DNA from: Acanthosoma haemorrhoidale
Taxonomy: Eukaryota > Arthropoda > Insecta > Hemiptera > Acanthosomatidae
Direction of reading: 5' to 3'
Length of the DNA stretch: 64,000 nt
Assembly: GCA_930367205.1 (NCBI GenBank)
Contig: OV884009.1
Coordinates: forward strand, 117,751,454 to 117,815,453
The notes beneath the pieces were generated by a model. That model was not told where the DNA came from, did no database searches, and saw only the letters and a program-made list of their open reading frames with translations. The translations under genes were made by a program, and so were the position numbers. Positions 55,634 through 64,000 of the stretch are shown in pieces. Every line of letters begins with the position of its first letter. Position 1 is the stretch's first letter.

Positions 55634-56523
55634 ATGATGTCAAAACTGCAGTTTGAATTTACGGTAGTGACTTCACCAAAAGACAGTAAAGCAAATGCAA
55701 TTGCCATCACCTCGATTGGTACAGGAGATGGAAGAAGATATATATTGCCAGAAGAATTCAAATATATGGAAGATCATGTGGAGTTAAAAAAGACAAGTAA
55801 GTACACAAAGTTAGTTAATTCATTAAAGAGAAGAAATCAGATAAGAAGAGTGTGGATTACAATGACAAAAGAATTAGAGGGCATATACATAGATGAAGAT
55901 GGAAATCTGTGATTTAAAGATCAATATTTAGAGGAAATAAATGAAGAAAGTACAAACAAAACACAAGATCATGATCTAAAGGAAATACTAGAGAAACTGA
56001 TAGAAACAACACAGAATGAAGATAACGAGAAAGACTTAAAAAAAATTTTTGATAATGGATGGAATAATATAACCTATGCACTATCGTTTAAATATCGAGA
56101 AGGTTCGTTAACGGATTATGCTTTGAGGAAAGATAAACTTTTGATAGATTTTAACAAAGATATGGATATAAAGTCACTTATAGCATTAATAGCAGTAGGG
56201 TTACCAGAATTTATATTGAATAGAATAAACAAGGCAAAATTAAAAGAAACTACAGACTTATTTAATGAATTAAGACAACTTGAATGTTTAGTAAATAAAA
56301 GAAATTTTCAAAAAAAACCTACACTAGATTCTCAAAAGAAATATGAAGTAAAGATACCTTGTAAAACGTGTGAAGATTTAGGTAAAGGTGTGAGATACCA
56401 CCCAAAAGATACATGCTGGTTCCAAAAACATGAAGAAAGTAGAGAAAAGAACACTACACCAAAAAAAGTAAATAACAATTCTATCATAGATGTAGAAATA
56501 TATAATGAATCAAATAACGAGTA
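55634..56523 (+). pseudogene. H gag, with internal deletion and one stop
   Basis: ATG 55634 (MMSKLQFEF). VWITMTKELEGIYIDEDGNL parallels A gag (ITMTEELSKIYFDVEGNL). A TGA at 55910-55912 interrupts, then YLEEINEESTN continues in frame. The central capsid (FNGKN to DWY in A2) is missing; WNNITYALSFKYREGSLTDY picks up the later part. A C-terminal CKTCEDLGKGVRYHPKDTC could be a zinc knuckle with C, C, H and C residues. The frame stops at 56522-56524. Confidence 0.75.
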
Positions 56524-56940
56524 AACACACCACTAATTAAATTAAACATTATATTGGAAGATAAGATAAAAATAGAAGGGATCTATGACGCAGGATCTCA
56601 AGTTTCATTAATTAATAAAATATTAATAAAAACTATAAAACATAATAATATAGATAAGAACAAAATAAAATTAAAAACAATTAGTGGTGTGGCACTCACA
56701 AAGGGATTAGCAAGAATAAAATTAAAAATTTTCAATATTGAAAAAGAAGTAGATGTATTTATTGTAGAAAATGAGACTTTTCATGATTTTTTGATAGGCC
56801 TAGACATAATAAAATAATTTAAATTTAGGCAAGACGAAAATCTAAATATAAGCCAAAAACAATCGCAAAGAAAAGATATAATAGAAATAAATTTTAATGA
56901 ACATATTAAAGAGAAAGATTTTAAAATAAATTTAGATCAT
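56524..56940 (+). pseudogene. H protease region
   Basis: IYDAGSQVSLINK (about 56580) is the retropepsin active-site block with D-A-G, and DFLIGLDIIK near 56785 is the late conserved block. A TAA at 56815-56817 ends the frame. Further codons up to 56940 continue the linker to RT. Confidence 0.7.
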
Positions 56941-56947
56941 TTAGATA

Positions 56948-58330
56948 ATGAAAAAAAAATTCAAAATAGAACAATTGATAGAAGAATATAAAACAATATT
57001 TGCCAAAGACAAGTATGATATAGGAACTGTAAAAGATTATGAAGCAAGAATAGATCTCTTGGTGGAAAAATTTTGTAGTAAAAGACCATATAGATGCACA
57101 ATCGAAGACAGAATAGAAATAGAACAGCAAGTGGCAAAACTATTAGAAAAAAATTTAATTGAAGAATCATATAGCCCATTTGCTGCACCAGTGACTCTAG
57201 CATTAAAAAAAGGTGAAGGAAAAACCAGATTATGTGTCGATTTTAGAGATCTGAACAAGATTGTCACAACCCAGGCCCAACCTTTTCCGCTAATTGATGA
57301 TTTAATAATTAAAGCTAGAAATTGTAAATATTTTACATCACTGGACATCAATTCAGCATTTAGTCAATACCACTAAGGATAGAAGATAGAAAAAAAACAG
57401 GCTTTATAACCCAAGAAGGACACTATCAATGGACTTGCCTACCATTCGGTTTAAAAACAGCACCAGCAATCTTCCAAATAATTTTATCAAGTATACTAAG
57501 AAAAAATAATCTTTAGAACTTTACAGAAAATTATATAGATGACATATTAATATTTTCAGAGACTTTTGAAGATCATATCATGCATATCAAACAAGTTTTA
57601 GAAGCCATAATAAAAGAAGGATTCAGATTAAAATTAAAAAAATGCACGTTCGCATCAAAATCAATTAAATATCTCGGACATATAATAGAAAATAATACCG
57701 TAAAACCAATTAAAGACAATTTAGTATCAATACTCAATTTTCCGACTCCAAAAACGCAGAAGAACGTTAGACACTTTCTAGGTAAAATAAACTTCCATCA
57801 CAAATATATACCGAAAATCTCAACAATACTAGATCCACTACATAGATTGTTAAGAAAAGATGTAAAATATAATTGGTCTGAAGATTGTGAAAAATCATTC
57901 ACAGAGATAAAAAAATTATTGTGCTCTCAACCAGTCCTAGAAATATTTGATAAAGATTTACCTATTAAGATATTTACAGATGCTTCAATAGAAGGTATAG
58001 GTGCAATACTGAAACAAACCCAAATAGATGGAAAAGAAAAGCCAGTAGCCTATTTCTCAAAAAAATTAAATGAGACGCAAAAAAGAAAAAAAGCTATATA
58101 TATTTAGCAATAAAGGAAGCGATAAATTATTGGGAATACTGGTTAATTGGAAGAAGATTTGAGGTTTATTCAGACCATAAACCGTTAGAAAACATTAATA
58201 TAAAATCAAGAACAGACGTGGAACTAGGTGACATATTATTTGTCTCAATTTGACTTCAACATTACATATATACCAGGGAAATTCAATATTGAAGCAGACT
58301 GTCTTAGTAGAAATCCGGTATTAGAGTCAA
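56948..58330 (+). pseudogene. H RT and RNase H, frameshifted
   Basis: RT: RPYRCTIEDRIEIEQQVAKL, KTRLCVDFRDLNKI, KYFTSLDINSAF; frameshift near 57370; then GHYQWTCLPFGLKTAPAIFQ and the catalytic NYIDDILIFS (about 57530). A stop sits at 57513-57515. 57580-58107 continues with KYLGHIIENNTVKPI, the thumb, and RNase H IFTDASIEGIGAILKQ. A stop at 58105-58107 and a shift precede SDHKPLENI and EADCLSRNPVLE. Catalytic residues remain but the frame is dead. Confidence 0.8.
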
Positions 58331-58352
58331 AAGATAATACCCAAGAACACTA

Positions 58353-58940
58353 ATTCTACATGTTTAACATGGTCCTCATAATTCTTCGAATGAATCAATA
58401 CATCATCTATGTAGTTTACAGCAAACTTATCTAGGTTATTTCTTCTAATCACACTTGACAAGACTCTTTGAAATATAGCCGGAGCAGACTTCAAACCATA
58501 TGGCAAGCAATTCCATTGCCAATGACCATGATGGGTTACGAAAGCCAATTTATATTTATCCTTTTCGCGCACTGGTATCGACCAAAACGCCGAATTTACA
58601 TCCAATTTTGAATTTTTTTTACAGTTTCTGGCGCGTACTGTCAGATCATCCATCAATCCTAGGAAACGGTTGAATTTCTGGCACAATTATTTTATTTAGT
58701 TCCTTAAAGTCAATACAAAAGCGTGATCTTTTTCCTTCTTCATCCTTAAATACCATAGTAACAGGGGCTGCATAAGGGCTGCTTGATTCTTCAATTAAAC
58801 CAGCTTTTAATAATTCATCAACTTGCTTTTCAATTTCAATTTTGTCTTGAAATGAGCATCTGTATGGTTTCTTCGAAATATATCTATTTTGTATTAATTT
58901 TACTGTTGCTTAATAACCTTTTATTTTTCCTATGTTGAAT
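58353..58940 (-). pseudogene. A3 RT fragment
   Basis: 58327-58686 encodes KLDVNSAFWSIPVREKDKYK through WQWNCLPYGLKSAPAIFQRV and the catalytic NYIDDVLIHS. It runs across the H junction into unrelated codons. The upstream RT part (58690-58940) has stops, including TTA at 58910, shared with A2 (47527). Confidence 0.8.
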
Positions 58941-58941
58941 T

Positions 58942-59400
58942 TTAACTTAGAAAAAATTTCCTTTTTTTTTGTATAATATTTTCTATCTTGTTTATATCTG
59001 ATATTTCAGTCTTGTTAATTTGCCGATCTTTTTGTTTTGTTATCTTTTTTTGTGTTATTATTAAGTTTTCATCTTGACATAGTTTGAATTTTTTTATTAA
59101 ATCTAATCCTAATAGAAAATCATCTTTAAAATTAATACTTTTCACAATGAAAAACTGAAACTTTTCTTCCATATTACCGATTTTAATTCTTAATACAACC
59201 GTACCCTCTGTTTTTGCTACTCCTGTTACTCCTTTTATATTATCTCTCACACTTATTATTTTTTTAATATCTTTATTATTATTTAAAAATTTATAATTTA
59301 TCAAAGAAATATTAGATCCAGAGTCATAAAGACCAATAGCTGGATTTCGATTAGCTAGAATTTTTATTTTAATAAGTGGAAGACTACTCGTTTTTTGCTT
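58942..59400 (-). pseudogene. A3 protease region
   Basis: IGLYDSGSNISLINYKFLN near 59330, then KGVTGVAKTEGTVVLRIKI and DDFLLGLDLIKKF. The frame 59304-58942 is open to the RT linker (DINKIENIIQKKRKFF). Almost identical to A2. Confidence 0.75.
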
Positions 59401-61316
59401 CTTTAGAGCTTGCTATCATATCTTGAACTTCTCCAATACTTGTAATCTTAATATTCTTTTTTTTTTTTTTTTTTAATTGTTTATCTTTTAAACGACACAA
59501 ACTCTAAATGAGATCTATTTTGAAAACCTAATTTTTCACAAATTGTGCATGGTTTTTTCTCGCTTGAACATTTTTGTGTTTCTTTCTCTTTTTTACTGTC
59601 GTTTAACTTACTAAATTGTTTTAATTTTGCCATTAAATTTTCCATGCTTACAATAGACTTTCTCTCTAATTTATATTGTATAAAATTTGGTAAGTAATTA
59701 CAATCAGATTAATTTGAGTATGTTTACGCTGAACTACCCGTGGAGTATTATATACTTCCAAGTGATAATTCAAACACAGGTTGGTTCATTAGCATGAACT
59801 AGTGGACTGTAAATTAATGAAAATAAGAGTTGATGCCAATTCGCAATACATTTATTCTAAAATTAAACAGAATATTATAAAAAAAAATTTCATAAAAAAA
59901 AATGAGGAGCAAAATAAAATACCCAGGCCTGGTTAATAATAATAAAATTTGCCAATGTAAGACAGACTGGTTTCAAAATAAAAAATGTCTTTTATCCTTA
60001 ATAATTAAAGGAATTAACCAAATTCTCGTCACTTTTAGTGTATATATGAAATAAGTGTATATTCACGCAGCGGCAAGTTGCAGTTCAAGCGCTCTCGCGG
60101 GTGCGGGCTGCAAACAAAACGTAGAGCTGTCGTGGTCAGGTTGAGGCTCAAAAAAAATCCAACCGCAGGGCGGCGATTCCAAGCTCCAAGGGGAACGTTG
60201 AATATCATATAGGTATGATTTTGGCCAAATGGCCAATTAAGTCTGAGATCGGTACACCTTAACCCTTCAGACGTTACCTCAACACTGACGTAAATGGGCT
60301 TGGGCCCACAAGTTCCCCACCAAAAGTCCAAAGTGCCACTGTCCTAGGTATGGAATTCTCCTTTAGGTATTTAACTTAGATTACAATTTAATCTTACGAA
60401 ATATAATGAATAGAAATTACACAATCATATTTTACATGAACAATAAAAAAAAGATTCTTATTAACAGTTTTTTACTTCAGTAACGAAAATAATAAATAAT
60501 TAAATCTAACAAACAAATTAATTTTTTAAATAAAGATAAAAAAATTAATTCAATTTACTTCACTTTTCCAACAAAACAAAAACTTTATCTGGCCTTAACA
60601 GAGTATTTAGTGAGATCCTTACATCTATTTCTAACAATAAACTTCTTTTCTTTAATGCATATTCTAACTGGGAACCATTTACATATTTAAAATTATATGC
60701 ATACGCTATATTGGTCCAGGACTGTGCTGAGAAGGTTTCAATAAAGGAATTATTCCAAGCTTCCCAATTAAACATTGAGTTCTGTTTCCAGAATATATTA
60801 TACCAATCTTATGTAGACTTTTCTAAGAATAATCTTATAGCTTCTGCATATTTGTCTTGAGTAATCCCCACTCTAGCACACTCCTGAACGAATAAAAACA
60901 TTAGCATTTAAATTTTCACCATTAAATTTTTCAATAACCATATCTTTAACCCGAGAACACATATGTTTTTCTACGGTACCTGTTATAGCATTGTTTGTGT
61001 TAGGTATAACCTCTTCTAAATATTCATCATAAAATGTTACATTACCTTCAACATCCAAATAAATCTTACTGAGCTCTTCAGTCATTCTTATCACTATTTT
61101 TCGAAATTTGTTTTGAATTCTCAAACTCTTCACCACATTCTTCACTACTATAGTATCGAAGAGTTGTTTATGCTGAGCGCTAGACTGTTTATCTTTTGGA
61201 AATAAAAAACTTTCCGTTTGGCCAACCAGCTGAATCGTCGTAACTTTCACTACAGTGCTTCTGGAATCTTCACCAGCTTCTGAGGTGAAATGAAATTTCG
61301 CCTTTGTCTCCATTGT
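59401..61316 (-). pseudogene. A3 gag, split by a solo LTR
   Basis: ATG near 61313 (METKAKFHF). The frame runs to VIEKFNGENLNANV, where a deletion of about 20 bases relative to A2 shifts it (60895). The capsid resumes at 60775 (MFNWEAWNNSFIETF, YVNGSQLEYALKKRSLLLEI) until the inserted LTR at 60600, and the remainder (IKFGxxKLERKS region) continues at 59720-59520. It is inactive. Confidence 0.75.
59721..60600 (-). mobile_element. Solo LTR of another family inside A3 gag
   Basis: 880 bp, TGTTTACGCTGAAC to GGCCTTAACA on the plus strand, flanked by GAGTA at 59716-59720 and 60601-60605. A2 has the empty site (TTTGAGTATTTAG near 48318). A polyadenylation-like AGAATAAATG near its minus-strand end suggests minus orientation. 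No coding content is recognised; a 98-codon frame at 60035-60331 has no motif. Family unknown. Confidence 0.8.
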
Positions 61317-61323
61317 ATTGATT

Positions 61324-61637
61324 TGTAAGTTTCAAATTCAGAAACTTAAAGGAGGTGGAGGTTCTCAGGTTATAAATCGAACACTTGCAGATGTAGTTTA
61401 GCGCTGTAATATTAAACATATGTACACATTAGCTAGCGTTACAAATATTACAATAAAAAAATAAAACTTTTAACTAACCTGAATCAATACAATTGTCGAT
61501 AATAAGTGTTGACCATTGTCTTAACAAGATTACCCATATTCAGGAGGTTACAACTGGGAGCATCATTAGATACTAGCGAGCTCTGTAGGGACATCTAGCA
61601 TATGTGCCGAAGTTTGGTGGTAACGTTCAAACTTACA
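61324..61637 (-). repeat. A3 5' LTR (sense direction)
   Basis: 314 bp, TGTAAGTTT to AAACTTACA. It carries AATCAATACAAT, the partner of ATTGTATTGATT at 61312-61323. Confidence 0.9.
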
Positions 61638-61647
61638 TATATATATA

Positions 61648-61834
61648 AGTTAAAGCCAGTGGCAAGTTTATGTTGTAAACTAATACAATCATGGGAGGTA
61701 TCACGGAGCCCCCATGATCCCATGTAGGTCGGATTACTAAAGACAATAAAGCAGCCTCTTTACAGAAGTTGGAGTGTGTAGTTCGTTTCCCTCTTTCCTA
61801 TTCTTTCTTTAAGCTTAACCGCCGACGATTAACT
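61648..61834 (+). mobile_element. Family F solo LTR
   Basis: AGTTAAAGCCAGTGGC to GACGATTAACT, very similar to the F1 LTR at 24166-24347, including CGTTTCCCTCTTTCC and CTTTAAGCTTAACCGCCG. It is flanked by TATA on both sides within a TA-rich site. Confidence 0.85.
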
Positions 61835-62034
61835 TATATACATTTATTTATTATCAGCGTATATTATTTATTATTTACTGTCAGCGTACAGGAGCGATGG
61901 ACAAAAGATAGATCTAAGATCTATTAATAATCAACGAAGAGAGGGATAACAAATTAAACATGTGGACGTCTTGATTAATAATCCAGTAATACTATATTTT
62001 TTTCAACGATTTATGAAGATAAAATTACAATCTA
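61835..62034. other. No feature seen
   Basis: AT-rich DNA between the F solo LTR and the 3' end of LINE J3. Confidence 0.5.
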
Positions 62035-64000
62035 CCTTATTAGGCCCTAAGTAATTGAGATAAATGTTATCATCTATACCATATTTACAATTCATCATTC
62101 ACTCGCTCATTCATTCAATATTTACAAACAGCCCAGAGGCCCCCCAAGTCCACATGGTTGTCACCTCCCTCGCGTGCGAAGGAGAAAGCGGAGTCTTGGG
62201 AAGTCCCCCACGCTTCTATGTCAGCCGCGTCACTGGATAAGACGCAGCGGAGGCTGACCAAGAGCGTGAGAGCCACAGACGCTCAGGACATGATTAAATA
62301 AACTGGCCATTGCCAGGACTCCCACTAATATGATTATAGCAGGTCACGAGGCCACTGCCGTTTTAATCTCCGAGGAGGATTGTAGGGATGAGTGGTGCAG
62401 TGCGATGACTGTGCTAGGGAATTAGGGTGGTTGGATAGGTTACTATGGAATTTTATGAACTTGGAAGGGATGAGTTCAAGAATATAGGGTATATTCAGAT
62501 CATTGTGAAGGGTTTTGTTGCTGACGTAATAAGGGGCATTTACTATTGTTCTCAGGACTTATGATTGAAAGGATTGGATGCGCTTGATGTTCAACTTTTT
62601 TGCTGTGCCCCATAGCTCTATTCCGTATGTCCAGATTGGCTTAAGTATAACTTTGTAAATAAGTAGTTTTTTTTCTATTGAGAGATGGGATGTCCTTCGA
62701 AGTAGTCTGTACAGTTATCCAAAGCGTCTGTTTAGTTCTTGTCTTTTTAGCCTTGTGTGTGGGTTCCATGTCAGTCTTTTGTTGAGATGGAAGCCTAAAT
62801 ACCTTACTGTCTCAGACACAGGGAGAGGAATCGAATTTAAAAAGACTAGCGGACAGGACTTGTGGCAGAGGGTGAAGGTTATGTGGGAGCATTTTGCTTC
62901 GTTGACCTTGATTCGCCATTGGTTGCACCAATACTCGATCTCATCAAGGTGTTTTTGAAGGTGTTGGGATGCTATATCAGGGTCTGAATGGGTTGACAGG
63001 ACTGCAGTGTCATCTGCAAATGTTGCCAAGAAGGTATTGGTGGTGGAGAGGACATCAGCGGTGTATAGGTTATAGAGGATGGGGCCCAGGACACTGCCCT
63101 GTGGAACTCCTGCACTTATGGGATAGTAGTTAGAATATTATAAACCACAGTGGACATGGAAGAAGCGGTTTGGAAAGTAGGACTGTAGGATTAGGAATAG
63201 GGTCTGCGGTAAATATCCTCTGAGCTTGTAAAGCAAACCTGTGTGCCAAACCCTGGCAAAAGCTTGAGCTATATCAAGAAAGGCAGCAGTGCAATACTGT
63301 TTGGATTCAAGGGCTGAGGAGATGTGATCGACAACGCGAAGGCCTTGTTGAGCAGTGGAATGTCGTTGGTGGAAACCAAACTGGTGTGTAGGATAAAGAT
63401 TTTTGAATTCAATAATTGGAAGTAGGCGTTTTAATAGGAGTTTTTCAAATATTTTTGAGAGTATAGGGAGTTGGCTAATTGGACGGTAAGATGAGGCGTT
63501 ATTGGGTGGTTTGTCGGGTTTGGCGAATAGGACTATAATGTAGTATTTTCAAAGGAGAGGAAAATGCGTCGTTCAGATAATGCAGTTATAAATGTAGGTT
63601 AGGAAGATTATGGCTTTAGGAGGAAGATGTTGGAGAATTCGAGGAGTAAGGAGATCATATCCTGGAAATTTTCGGTAAGGTAATTTTTTCAGAAGATATT
63701 TGACGTTAGAGGGGTTAACGGCTTTTGGTGGTAGTGAGAGAGGGATAGGTGAAGTGAGGAAACCTTCAACAGTTGAGCGATGAGTATTGTTTTGAGGAGT
63801 AAGGTGAGGAGTGAAAGTACGGGAAGGATGCAGTACGAATCCTTCCGCCCTCTCGCCATCCGAAGCAGCCCAGGACCCATCATCACGACGGTGTGGGTGT
63901 GAAACAGGATGATATTTTAGGATTTTCTTGGTTAGATTCCACAAGGAGTTGTCCCTGGTAGACAGAGAGTAGAGATAGGAATTAAAAGAATCAGAACGGA
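62035..64000 (-). mobile_element. Jockey-type LINE J3, runs off the window
   Basis: Same family as J1. The 3' end at about 62035 (sense: TAAGGTAGATTGTAATTTT) matches J1 near 9600. The sequence extends leftwards in sense beyond 64000, so the 5' part is outside the window. It is less decayed than J1 and serves as the uninterrupted reference for the insertion in J1. Confidence 0.85.
62334..64000 (-). pseudogene. J3 ORF2 reverse transcriptase, partial
   Basis: The frame at 63944-63573 holds LPPKAVNPSNVKYLLKKLPY, FPGYDLLTPRILQHLPPKA and LTYIYNCII. Across small lesions the RT continues: SYRPISQLPILSKIFEKLL (about 63480), QFGFHQRHSTAQQGLRVV, AAFLDIAQAFARVWHTGLL, GVPQGSVLGPILYNLYTAD and the catalytic FADDTAVLS (about 63020). 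The later domain WCNQWRIKVNEAKCSHITF to RYLGFHLNKRLTWNPHT follows. TAA at 62334-62336 ends it. Stops near 63540 and 63130 break the frame. Confidence 0.82.

Larger units (their letters stand above)
55312..58352 (+). mobile_element. Element H, Gypsy related to family A, 3'-truncated
   Basis: A single LTR (55312-55568) precedes gag, protease, RT and RNase H. Proteins align with family A block by block but only at moderate similarity, so H is a different family. The sequence stops after the RNase H end (CLSRNPVLE near 58310) and joins A3 in reverse orientation at 58352. Integrase and the 3' LTR are missing. The LTR ends TGTAAA...TTTACA resemble those of A. Confidence 0.8.
58353..61637 (-). mobile_element. 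Family A element A3, 3'-truncated
   Basis: On the minus strand it starts with an LTR (61324-61637) and shows gag, protease and RT up to YEDHVKHVELV near 58353, where it abuts H. RNase H, integrase and the 3' LTR are missing. Gag is split by a solo LTR (59721-60600). The gag start and leader keep the 12-base self-complementarity of A1. The LTR is followed by a TA run. Confidence 0.85.

Noticed and set aside
60035..60331. 98-codon minus-strand frame
   Set aside because: Lies wholly inside the 880-bp solo LTR and has no recognisable domain.
1..64000. CRISPR array, operon or bacterial promoter signals
   Set aside because: No regularly spaced short repeats and no bacterial gene organisation; the content is eukaryotic retroelements throughout.

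Overview
The window looks like intergenic, AT-rich chromosomal DNA of an arthropod, most likely an insect. The evidence is three pieces of Jockey-type LINEs, many Ty3/Gypsy LTR elements, an errantivirus-like element with a baculovirus-F-type envelope remnant, and a repetitive protein family I recall from arthropod genomes. I see no convincing host gene, no functional RNA gene and no CRISPR array. All functional annotation is mobile-element annotation, and almost every element is broken. Family letters (A, B, C, E, F, G, H, J, K) are mine, assigned from shared LTRs or coding sequence inside the window.

Layout. 1-5254: AT-rich non-coding DNA with one LTR-like scrap. 5255-9605: Jockey LINE J1 (+), split by a minus-strand family E LTR (7047-8133) that carries a gag piece. 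10085-11550: a decayed LINE copy. 12512-16330: family A Gypsy element (-) with both LTRs and a TATT target duplication. 17690-19300: ancient Gypsy remains containing a near-perfect 157-bp-arm hairpin. 20100-20950: pseudogene of a repetitive arthropod protein. 21531-23103: repeat K with an E solo LTR whose empty site is present at 50850-51848. 24166-31596: family F element fused to errantivirus-like element G, with E LTRs inside and after it.

31597-50590 is a six-deep nest. The F integrase gene (31597-33126 plus 50428-50587) is split by E (33127-50422, duplication GGTTC). E is split by A2 (34104-49320, TATA). A2 is split by B (35359-46457, CTATA). B is split by C (39710-46076, GTCTC). C contains a Jockey LINE, D (40098 to about 42040). 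The two LTRs of B look identical by eye and its gag-pol frame is open, so B and C are the youngest material here.

51849-55061: F2, an F element with LTRs and tRNA-Phe primer site, internally deleted and carrying a 72-base piece of A integrase. 55061-55311: TA repeats with an inverted F-type LTR. 55312-58352: element H (+), a distant relative of A, joined head-on to A3 (-, 58353-61637), whose gag is split by an 880-bp solo LTR. 61648-61834: F solo LTR. 62035-64000: Jockey LINE J3 (-), running off the window.

The genes do not form a pathway. They are successive layers of retrotransposition, with LTR-LTR recombination and template-switch joins. The most unusual feature is in family A: no tRNA primer site follows the 5' LTR, the gag ATG lies about 10 bases after it, and the first 12 internal bases are complementary to a segment within the same LTR. 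This resembles the self-priming layout known from Tf1/sushi elements.
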